A stretch of DNA of 6,014 bases from Fidelibacterota bacterium (GTDB lineage: Bacteria > Fidelibacterota > Marinisomatia > Marinisomatales > UBA1611): positions 1 to 6,014 of the forward strand of contig DQOT01000314.1 of the NCBI GenBank assembly GCA_015658495.1. The letters are read 5' to 3'. The position numbers were made by a program, and so were the translations under genes. The first letter of the stretch is position 1, and every line of letters starts with the position of its first letter. Below the pieces are notes generated by a model that was given only the letters and a program-made list of their open reading frames with translations, made no database searches and was not told the origin of the DNA. Positions 1 to 5,740 of this stretch are shown here, in pieces.

Positions 1-125
1 TTATAGAGTGGAATTACGATTCCTTTGTTGCCGAATATCAATCTGAAAACGGTGAAACCCACCACGAAATCAGAGTGACATTGAATACCCTCGACCAAAA
101 AAGCAATCTTGATTATTTCAATTAA
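1..125 (+). CDS. C-terminal fragment of an unidentified protein
   Basis: The third plus-strand frame is open from the left edge to a TAA at 123-125, giving 40 residues that begin IEWNYDSFVAEY and end SNLDYFN. The other two plus frames are closed by early stops (TAG at 4-6, and a TGA near 44), and the composition is protein-like: charged and polar, with no membrane segment. The start lies outside the window, so length and domain content are unknown, and I do not recognise the family. The gene converges on the minus-strand beta-helix gene with only 12 bp between the two stop codons. That gap is AT-rich and shows no GC-rich terminator hairpin. The alternative is that this is a chance open frame of about 120 bp. 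Confidence 0.5.
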   Translation, partial: IEWNYDSFVAEYQSENGETHHEIRVTLNTLDQKSNLDYFN

Positions 126-147
126 TATATATTATAATTATTTCAAT
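112..147. repeat. 11-bp direct repeat spanning the convergent stop codons
   Basis: ATTATTTCAAT occurs at 112-122 and again at 137-147, an offset of 25 bp. The first copy ends just before the plus-strand TAA, and the second covers the last codons of the minus-strand gene. Between them is a 12-bp AT palindrome (TAATATATATTA, 123-134). There is no GC stem with a T run, so this is not a classical terminator. Confidence 0.5.
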
Positions 148-422
148 AACAGCATTTTCCGATTGAGAGTACCCTCGACAGTTTCTAATTGATATATATA
201 TATCCCAGATGGCACTTTTTTTCCAAGGAAATTTTTTGCATCCCACATCGCTGTGTACTTTTTCCTCTTTTGACCTTTTTCAGATTTCAATGTATTGATC
301 AGTTGTCCACGGATATTAAAAACATTCAACGTATAAAAACCATCCTTTTCAAGTGTATAATGAATTTTCGTGATGGGGTTAAAAGGATTCGGATAATTTT
401 GTTTCAAGCCAAATTCATTAGG
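138..422 (-). other. Type IX secretion C-terminal sorting domain (protein domain)
   Basis: This is the coding region for residues 805-898. The hallmarks are PNEFGLKQNYPNPFNP, an I.Y.L strand, GFYTLNVFNIRGQ, then W.AKN..GK.VPSGIY.YQLE and a basic, hydrophobic end (RKMLLLK). This is the Ig-like fold of the Por_secre_tail/FlgD-like family. In characterised members the domain is recognised at the outer membrane and cleaved off. It is the main taxonomic clue in the window. Confidence 0.88.
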
Positions 423-2834
423 GAGAATATCTTTTTGAATGGCGACCATTTCTCCACAATTTGACTCATAAGCGCCTAACACACCTCCAGTATTGGATCC
501 AGTCCAGCAAATAGAATTTTCATCCAGCCCATAATCAAAAATATTTGGATCACAGAATTGCGGATCTACATTGATGATCCCATCCCCGATTGTAAAAGAG
601 AAATTTGGAAAATTAGTCAATGCATTTTCTCCACCTTCCACAACTGAATAACTGATCTCCAACAAAGTGATGCCAGCGGATTCAGATGAATAAAACTGGT
701 CCCCAATATTGCCCCATAAAATAGAATTAGCAATTTCCACTGCGGTACCATGACAGGTCATGACCGATCCGGTGCCAGAGACATTGCCTTCAAAAGTGGT
801 TTGATTCAGATTCATTGTTGCCTCACGGGCAACGATCCCAGCACCGAAATCGTATCCCTGGTTTTGTTCAAAGGACGTCCATTCGATCTGGCCAATACCA
901 CCAAATTGATATAATCCGCCGCCCTCAATAAAAGCATCATTATTCCTGATCTGACTATTCAGGATTGTAGGTTCAGCATTTTCTGAATAGATCCCGGCGC
1001 CCCAATAAGCGATGTTATCCTGAATCAGCATATGATCAAATAGGGGTGCTCCGTCTGTGGTATAAATGCCACCCCCAATGTTTGATCCATTGTTTTGGAC
1101 AATGCAATTAGAAAAAACTGCATTGGATCCAGAAAGAAAAATTCCACCCCCGATCTCGGCTGTGTTATCTTCTACGATGGCATCAATAAAGGTAGGGGAA
1201 CAATTTTGAAGAACGATACCACCACCATAAGAAACTGCCCCGCCACGAAAGGAAATGCCGCGAATTGTGGCTCCATCATTGGATGTCCCATCTAATACAA
1301 AACAGGATCCACCCATGGGGCCTGGCGCAAAGAAGGTTTCTTGAATCATAGCCATCATACCCAATTCATAGGCTCGGGATTCTAACACAACTTCTTTATT
1401 ATCAAAGTTGATTTCTTCGAAATAAACATTGGGTGTTAACCGAATTGTATCTCCGTTCGATGCGGTATTGATCGCTCTTTGAATGGTTGCAAATGGTGTT
1501 TCCAGACTGCCGTCATTACCATCATGTCCGTTATGATCTACATACCAAACAGGTCCGAGATTGACCGGGCCGCAGGCCGATTCAAAACAACCCATAAGTG
1601 TTCCGTCCGATCCGCCATCAACGCAGGGTGAATTTTCTCTTAAATAATAATTCCCAGTGGGCGCATTGCAAAAATAGGGGTCTCCATCCAAATTCCCTTC
1701 TCCCCAATTGATGTCTCCATTATCATTATCAATGATGCCATCTTCTCCATTTTGGACCAAACTATAATTCACACTGATTTCCACATCATCTCCAGTGGAT
1801 CTGAAATAGACTTGTGAAGCATCATTCCCAAAGATAATAGAATTGGTGAATGAAACATCAGCGCCATCTCGCAAATAAACTCCACCACCATAGGAGGCAG
1901 CCAAATTATTTGCAATGGTGCCATTGTTTATTTGAACATAAGATGAATTCCTGACATAAATCCCTCCACCTGAACTCGATGTATTATCCACCACCATCAT
2001 AAACGCAATTTGGGGATCAGCATTATTTATATAAAGTCCGCCTCCTAACCCGTCCGCAGCATTTTCATAAATATAAAGTTGGGACGCAATTAAATCTGCA
2101 TCATCTTTTAAAATAATACCACCACCGGAATTATCGGCTGAATTCCCGGAAAATGTCACATTATACATAGCGGGTGTTGATTCGTTTCTCAAATAACATC
2201 CTGCGCCAAATTCAGCAACATTGCCTATAAAGAAACAATTATAAAATTCAGGACTCGAGTTGTTTCTAGCATAAAGGCCGCCCCCGACATCATCGGTTTC
2301 ATTTTCTGTAAATTTGCAAGCGAAGAATTTGGGAGACGCATTATAGCAAAAAACACCTCCGCCCCCGCCTTCATCTCCCACATTATTCTGGATAATACAA
2401 TCCTTGATCATGGGGTCACTATTCTCGCAATAAATGCCGCCGCCATAGGTATAATAGGTACCATTGCCATCGGGATCTTCATTATTGCCCGTACCGTTTT
2501 GAATTGTAAATCCTTGCAGGATAGACTCGTTTGATTCCCCACTGTCAAAGGTGACGACACTGCCATCTTCTTGCCCATCAATGACGGTTGATTCTATGAG
2601 TAAAGAATCATTTTCAATTAAATAGAGAGATGATACAACAATTGCCTTCCCGTTAAAGTCTATTAATTCATCATAAACACCCGGTGCGACCAAAATAGAA
2701 TCACCATGGGATGCGGCATTGATTGCATTTTGAATAGATGAATAATCATCCGGCACGAAATATGTTTCAGCGTTGAGGGATGAAGTCAAAATAAGAAGTA
2801 AGAAATAAAGTTTAATTTGCATTCTTTCAGTCAT
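138..2834 (-). CDS. Secreted tandem beta-helix protein with type IX secretion (Por_secre_tail-like) sorting domain
   Basis: This encodes a large exported protein of about 898 residues, with no enzymatic motif that I recognise. Residues 1-22 form a signal peptide (MTERMQIK, then a hydrophobic LYFLLLIL core, ending SSLNA). Two right-handed parallel beta-helix modules follow, at about 23-422 and 429-794. Each opens with an IQ.AIN.A..GD.I..(A/T)P.VY.E motif, continues with repeated GGG(I/L/V)(Y/F) turns every 25-27 residues, and ends with a cysteine-containing cap. The second module starts with WYVDHNGHDGNDGS, resembling DUF1565. Residues from about 805 form a C-terminal domain with NYPNPFNP (813-820), an FNIRGQ strand, SGIYIYQL and a terminal KMLLLK. 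In FCB bacteria such tails direct passage through the outer membrane by type IX secretion, so a cell-surface or released protein is expected. Start choice: the frame continues to a TTG at 2867, but that would put extra residues ahead of the signal peptide. ATG 2834 or ATG 2822 (giving MQIKLYF) both yield a proper signal peptide, and neither has a strong ribosome binding site. It is divergent from pntAA. Substrate or partner is unknown; adhesion or polysaccharide binding are possibilities only. Confidence 0.9.
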   Translation of the reverse strand: MTERMQIKLYFLLLILTSSLNAETYFVPDDYSSIQNAINAASHGDSILVAPGVYDELIDFNGKAIVVSSLYLIENDSLLIESTVIDGQEDGSVVTFDSGESNESILQGFTIQNGTGNNEDPDGNGTYYTYGGGIYCENSDPMIKDCIIQNNVGDEGGGGGVFCYNASPKFFACKFTENETDDVGGGLYARNNSSPEFYNCFFIGNVAEFGAGCYLRNESTPAMYNVTFSGNSADNSGGGIILKDDADLIASQLYIYENAADGLGGGLYINNADPQIAFMMVVDNTSSSGGGIYVRNSSYVQINNGTIANNLAASYGGGVYLRDGADVSFTNSIIFGNDASQVYFRSTGDDVEISVNYSLVQNGEDGIIDNDNGDINWGEGNLDGDPYFCNAPTGNYYLRENSPCVDGGSDGTLMGCFESACGPVNLGPVWYVDHNGHDGNDGSLETPFATIQRAINTASNGDTIRLTPNVYFEEINFDNKEVVLESRAYELGMMAMIQETFFAPGPMGGSCFVLDGTSNDGATIRGISFRGGAVSYGGGIVLQNCSPTFIDAIVEDNTAEIGGGIFLSGSNAVFSNCIVQNNGSNIGGGIYTTDGAPLFDHMLIQDNIAYWGAGIYSENAEPTILNSQIRNNDAFIEGGGLYQFGGIGQIEWTSFEQNQGYDFGAGIVAREATMNLNQTTFEGNVSGTGSVMTCHGTAVEIANSILWGNIGDQFYSSESAGITLLEISYSVVEGGENALTNFPNFSFTIGDGIINVDPQFCDPNIFDYGLDENSICWTGSNTGGVLGAYESNCGEMVAIQKDILPNEFGLKQNYPNPFNPITKIHYTLEKDGFYTLNVFNIRGQLINTLKSEKGQKRKKYTAMWDAKNFLGKKVPSGIYIYQLETVEGTLNRKMLLLK
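453..1550 (-). repeat. Beta-helix module 2 (protein-level tandem duplication, second copy)
   Basis: This stretch codes for residues 429-794. It opens with WYVDHNGHDGNDGS and ATIQRAINTASNGDTIRLTP, and has six GGG or GAG turns at residues 537, 562, 587, 612, 638 and 664, followed by a degenerate seventh. It then has an NSILWGN...QFYSS strand, an EISYSVVEGGENAL strand, and a cap with cysteines at 761, 776 and 793 ending ESNCG. The cap cysteines are spaced 15 and 17 residues apart, exactly as in module 1. Two helix turns appear to have been lost relative to module 1, or gained there. Confidence 0.8.
1569..2768 (-). repeat. Beta-helix module 1 (protein-level tandem duplication, first copy)
   Basis: This stretch codes for residues 23-422 of the secreted protein. 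It opens with YSSIQNAINAASHGDSILVAPGVY and contains eight GGG(I/L/V)(Y/F)-like turns (GAGCY in one) with starts at residues 131, 158, 184, 210, 237, 264, 289 and 316. It then has an NSIIFGN...QVYF strand, an EISVNYSLVQNGEDG strand, and a cap with cysteines at 389, 404, 416 and 421 ending ESACG. Module 2 follows the same order of elements. Confidence 0.8.
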
Positions 2835-2944
2835 TTTTGGGGTGGCAAACTTAGGTGTTATATCCAAGTAATTCAGGATGGAAGTCAGGGGTTCCCATAT
2901 TAATTTCCATCCCTTTTGTCAGTCGATTTAATAAAAAAACGTAT
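2835..2944. promoter_or_regulatory. Divergent intergenic region with promoter-like elements for the beta-helix gene and the pnt operon
   Basis: These 110 bp separate two genes pointing away from each other, so both promoters should lie here. For pntAA the best sigma70-like pair is TTTCCA (2904-2909), a 17-bp spacer, and TTTAAT (2927-2932). This would start transcription near 2939 and leave a leader of only about six nucleotides, which fits the absence of a ribosome binding site. For the minus-strand gene a TATAAC hexamer (2862-2857, read on the minus strand) is the best -10 candidate, with only a poor -35. The elements were judged by eye, and the exact hexamers are uncertain. The canonical Bacteroidetes TAnnTTTG element was not seen. 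Confidence 0.35.
2876..2912. repeat. 8-bp perfect inverted repeat, possible operator
   Basis: GGATGGAA (2876-2883) and TTCCATCC (2905-2912) are perfect inverted copies separated by 21 bp. Inside the spacer lies a smaller dyad, GGG GTT CCC (2888-2896). The right arm overlaps the -35-like element proposed for pntAA, and the left arm lies where a -35 for the divergent gene would fall. This is the geometry of an operator, but no regulator family can be named from the sequence. Confidence 0.4.
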
Positions 2945-4078
2945 ATGATTGTAGCAATACCTAAAGAAAAAACCGCACGAGAGGCACGTGTTGCCGCTAC
3001 ACCTGAAACAGTCAAAGTTTTGATAAAATCCGGTCTGAAAGTACAGGTAGAAACACAGGCAGGAAATCAATCTTTTTTCTCTGACCAAGACTATGTTGAA
3101 GCAGGCGCGCAAATCGTGAACTCATCTAATGAACTGCTGTCTTTTGCAGATATTGTTATAAAAGTTCTGCCTCCATCACTGGAGGAAACATCACAGTTGA
3201 AAATCGGATCTGTCGTCATTTCATTTTTTCAATCGACCCGTGAAATTTCAAAAGTCAAAGCACTTGCTGAACGATCCATAACCGGATTTTCAATGCATCT
3301 GATCCCCCGGACAACCTTAGCGCAAAAGATGGATGCATTATCTTCCCAGGCAAATATCGCCGGATATAAAGCAGTGCTGATAGCAGCGACTCACCTTGGT
3401 GTTTTCATGCCACTTCTCATGACGGCTGCCGGAACAATTCGACCTGCAAAAGTACTAATCCTGGGTGCCGGCGTTGCAGGACTTCAGGCCATTGCCACAG
3501 CAAAAAGACTGGGTGCCCAAGTGGAGGCATTTGATGTGCGTCCCGTGGTAAAAGAACAAGTTGAATCTCTCGGTGCAAAATTCATTGCAGTGGAATCTGA
3601 TTCTGATGAGGGCGTGGGCGAAGGTGGTTATGCAAAAGAAACGTCAGAAGATTACAAGCGCCGCCAGCAGGAATTGATCCATGAGCATATGAGCAAAGCT
3701 AATGTGGTCATCACCACAGCATTGATCCCGGGACGGCCCGCACCCCTTCTTATCCCAACTACGATGGTGGATGCCATGAAGCCCGGATCCATCATCATGG
3801 ATCTTGCAGCAGAAAATGGTGGAAATTGTGAATTGACTCAAAAAGACCAGATCATCGAATACAAGCAGGTTACAATCGACGGCACCTCCAATATTCCCGG
3901 AACCATGCCGGTTCATGCCAGCGAACTTTATTCAAAAAATATTGCTGCTTTTTTAACCTATATGGTCAAAGACGGTGAATTGAATCTTGATCTTGAAGAT
4001 GAAATTATTTCTGGAGCCATGTTCACTCACAAAGGTGAGATCACCCATGAACCCACTCGGGAAGCACTTAATACATAA
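2945..4078 (+). CDS. pntAA: NAD(P)+ transhydrogenase, alpha-1 subunit (NAD(H)-binding domain I)
   Basis: This is the soluble cytoplasmic subunit that binds NAD(H) and passes a hydride to or from NADP(H) on PntB. It has 377 residues, close to the split-type subunit of Rhodospirillum rubrum. The N-terminal AlaDh/PNT domain begins MIVAIPKE and has the REARVAATPETV signature. PRTTLAQKMD at 121-130 supplies the Arg-Gln-Asp loop (R122, Q127, D130), which identifies transhydrogenase rather than alanine dehydrogenase. The Rossmann fold has GAGVAG at 174-179, with the acidic residue D197 in AFDVRP. EGGYAKE (226-232) is the mobile loop containing Y229. The subunit ends after domain I with no membrane segments, so this is the split form. 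Start choice: an upstream in-frame GTG at 2855 would add 30 unrelated residues and overlap the divergent promoter region, so ATG 2945 at the family's normal start is preferred. There is no Shine-Dalgarno. pntAB follows after 9 bp. Confidence 0.97.
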   Translation: MIVAIPKEKTAREARVAATPETVKVLIKSGLKVQVETQAGNQSFFSDQDYVEAGAQIVNSSNELLSFADIVIKVLPPSLEETSQLKIGSVVISFFQSTREISKVKALAERSITGFSMHLIPRTTLAQKMDALSSQANIAGYKAVLIAATHLGVFMPLLMTAAGTIRPAKVLILGAGVAGLQAIATAKRLGAQVEAFDVRPVVKEQVESLGAKFIAVESDSDEGVGEGGYAKETSEDYKRRQQELIHEHMSKANVVITTALIPGRPAPLLIPTTMVDAMKPGSIIMDLAAENGGNCELTQKDQIIEYKQVTIDGTSNIPGTMPVHASELYSKNIAAFLTYMVKDGELNLDLEDEIISGAMFTHKGEITHEPTREALNT

Positions 4079-4080
4079 GG
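4077..4080 (+). promoter_or_regulatory. Ribosome binding site of pntAB
   Basis: AAGG overlaps the TAA stop of pntAA and lies 7 nt before the ATG at 4088. This suggests coupled translation of the two subunits. Confidence 0.6.
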
Positions 4081-4087
4081 CCACACT

Positions 4088-4357
4088 ATGGATATTAATA
4101 TTTTAACCGTTTTTATTCTGGCGATCTTTGTTGGTTTTGAGATCATTACCAAAATACCGCCGACCCTGCACACGCCGCTTATGAGTGGCTCCAATGCTAT
4201 TTCCGGTATCGCCATCGTTGGCGCCATCATTGCAACAAAAATTGAGGGCGGCATGGGAACTTGGCTGGGGTTGACTGCTGTGATTTTTGCAACGATCAAT
4301 GTTGTGGGCGGATTTATGGTCACGGACAGAATGCTTAAAATGTTCAAGCGGAATTAG
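4088..4357 (+). CDS. pntAB: NAD(P)+ transhydrogenase, alpha-2 subunit (small membrane subunit)
   Basis: This 89-residue inner-membrane subunit, together with the N-terminal half of PntB, forms the proton-conducting domain II. Three hydrophobic segments are visible at about 4-22, 34-53 and 57-80, ending in a short basic tail (KMFKRN). The family signature HTPLMSGSNAISG runs from H28 to G40. It is shorter than the R. rubrum subunit and close to the roughly 100-residue Thermus type as I recall it, so the length is normal for a three-helix version. Position 39 is serine, where the Thermus thermophilus subunit has a proton-path histidine (His42, from memory). It lies 9 bp after pntAA and 9 bp before pntB. 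Confidence 0.96.
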   Translation: MDINILTVFILAIFVGFEIITKIPPTLHTPLMSGSNAISGIAIVGAIIATKIEGGMGTWLGLTAVIFATINVVGGFMVTDRMLKMFKRN

Positions 4358-4360
4358 GAG
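4356..4360 (+). promoter_or_regulatory. Ribosome binding site of pntB, supporting a GTG start
   Basis: AGGAG overlaps the TAG stop of pntAB and lies 6 nt before GTG 4367. This is the best Shine-Dalgarno in the window, and it fixes the GTG as the pntB start. Confidence 0.8.
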
Positions 4361-4366
4361 AATTCT

Positions 4367-5740
4367 GTGGAAAAATTTGCCAATATATTTTACGTACTTG
4401 CTTCCGTTCTATTCATATTAGGAATCAAAAAACTCAGCCATCCAAAGACAGCGCGAAATGGGAATTTCCTGGCTGCGGTTGGAATGTTCATTGCTATTGT
4501 GGCCACACTCGTTTCCTATGGGAAGATTGATTTTCAATTAATTGCAACCGGGATGATCATTGGCGCCATCATTGGCGCAACATTTGCCATTAAAGTTGAA
4601 ATGACTCAAATGCCGCAAATGGTCGCCATTTTCAATGGATTTGGCGGTGGTGCATCAGCATTGGTTGCTGCAGCAGAATTCTTAAAAACCGGTGAAATCA
4701 CCACCTTTACTTTAGGGACGATAGTCCTTTCTGTTTTTGTGGGTACATTGACATTTACAGGCAGCTTTATTGCCTTTGGGAAACTGCAAGGATTTGTCAG
4801 TGGGCAACCGGTCGTATTCCCAGGCCAGCAAATGATCAATGCTATTTTTGCCATTGGAATGCTGGGGATTGGATATATGGTTGTGCAGTCTCCTTCCGAG
4901 ATGTATTTCTTTTATGCGGTGGTTGTCATTTCTGCTATGATGGGAATCACGCTTACGATTCCCATTGGCGGTGCGGATATGCCGGTGGTGATTTCTCTTC
5001 TTAATTCCTATTCCGGTATTGCCGCGGCTGCGACCGGCTTTGTGCTGATGAACAATGGACTTATTATTGCCGGTGCCTTAGTGGGTGCTTCCGGAATGAT
5101 TTTGACCAACATTATGTGCAAAGGGATGAACCGTTCCCTGACGAATGTGATCTTTGGCGCCGTTGGATTGAAAAAGGAATCCACTGGCGAGGGTACGGCA
5201 AAACAAATCACAGTTAAATCTTACTCAACCGAAGAAGCAGCCATGATCTTTGATGCAGCCGAAAAAGTGATTGTCGTTCCCGGTTATGGGCTTGCGGTTG
5301 CCCAAGCACAGCATGCAGTTCGTGAAGTGGCTGAATTTCTCGAAAGCAAAGGTAAAGAAGTTTTATATGCGATCCATCCCGTTGCAGGACGAATGCCGGG
5401 GCACATGAATGTCCTCCTGGCAGAAGCAAATATACCCTATGAACAATTGAAAGATCTGGATGAGATCAACCCGGAATTTGAAGATTGCGATGTGGCACTG
5501 GTTCTCGGTGCAAATGATGTTGTGAATCCCGCTGCCCGGCATGATACATCCTCCCCGATTTACGGTATGCCGATCTTAGATGTGGACAAATCTCGAACCG
5601 TGATTATTAATAAACGAACAATGAATACTGGATTTGCAGGTATCCAAAATGAATTATTCGGGTTTGATAATTCAATCATGGTTTTTGGCGATGCGAAAGA
5701 TATGCTGCAACAATTGTTGAAGGATCTGAAAGAATTATAA
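4367..5740 (+). CDS. pntB: NAD(P)+ transhydrogenase, beta subunit
   Basis: This 457-residue membrane protein, of normal family length, combines most of the proton channel with the NADP(H)-binding domain III. About nine membrane segments fill residues 4-250. Within them are MPQMVAIFNGFGGGAS (82-97) and DMPVVISLLNSYSG (204-217), with D204 and N213 at the positions of E. coli Asp213 and Asn222. After a linker (about 265-290), domain III carries PGYGLAVAQAQ (305-315), HPVAGRMPGHMNVLLAEA (337-354), GANDVVNPAA (381-390, with D384 at the E. coli Asp392 position) and KRTMNTGFAGIQNELF (416-431), all NADP(H)-binding hallmarks. The start is GTG with a good ribosome binding site. One oddity is N90, where the E. 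coli subunit has the proton-path His91. The 3' end overlaps the proposed start of the next gene by 7 nt, so the operon may continue. Confidence 0.97.
   Translation: MEKFANIFYVLASVLFILGIKKLSHPKTARNGNFLAAVGMFIAIVATLVSYGKIDFQLIATGMIIGAIIGATFAIKVEMTQMPQMVAIFNGFGGGASALVAAAEFLKTGEITTFTLGTIVLSVFVGTLTFTGSFIAFGKLQGFVSGQPVVFPGQQMINAIFAIGMLGIGYMVVQSPSEMYFFYAVVVISAMMGITLTIPIGGADMPVVISLLNSYSGIAAAATGFVLMNNGLIIAGALVGASGMILTNIMCKGMNRSLTNVIFGAVGLKKESTGEGTAKQITVKSYSTEEAAMIFDAAEKVIVVPGYGLAVAQAQHAVREVAEFLESKGKEVLYAIHPVAGRMPGHMNVLLAEANIPYEQLKDLDEINPEFEDCDVALVLGANDVVNPAARHDTSSPIYGMPILDVDKSRTVIINKRTMNTGFAGIQNELFGFDNSIMVFGDAKDMLQQLLKDLKEL
5720..5724 (+). promoter_or_regulatory. Possible ribosome binding site for the hydrolase gene (ATT start)
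   Basis: AAGGA inside the end of pntB lies 9 nt before the ATT at 5734. It is the only Shine-Dalgarno-like sequence placed to serve the hydrolase frame, and it is the main support for a non-canonical start. Confidence 0.35.

Noticed and set aside
192..203. (AT)6 dinucleotide run inside the minus-strand gene as a phase-variation tract
   Set aside because: It codes for the conserved GIYIYQL strand of the sorting domain. The run is short and easily explained by the Tyr/Ile codons.
189..464. Plus-strand open frame of 91 codons opposite the sorting domain
   Set aside because: It lies wholly antisense to a strongly supported domain, has Cys- and Phe-rich shadow composition, and matches no recognisable motif.
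453..2768. CRISPR-like or DNA-level tandem repeat array in the beta-helix gene
   Set aside because: The periodicity is at the protein level. The DNA units vary and there are no identical repeats with unique spacers.
2835..2867. TTG start at 2867 for the beta-helix protein
   Set aside because: It would add 11 residues in front of a complete signal peptide and cover the TATAAC promoter candidate. ATG 2834 or 2822 is more natural.
2855..2944. 30-residue N-terminal extension of PntAA from GTG 2855
   Set aside because: The family starts at MIVAIPKE. The extra residues have no family similarity and lie in the divergent promoter region.
2945..4078. Alanine dehydrogenase as the identity of the first operon gene
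   Set aside because: The Arg-Gln-Asp loop (R122, Q127, D130), the EGGYAKE mobile loop and the following pntAB and pntB genes make it a transhydrogenase subunit.
4027..4347. Minus-strand open frame of 106 codons opposite pntAB
   Set aside because: It is antisense to a firmly identified gene, and its hydrophobic composition mirrors the membrane segments on the other strand.
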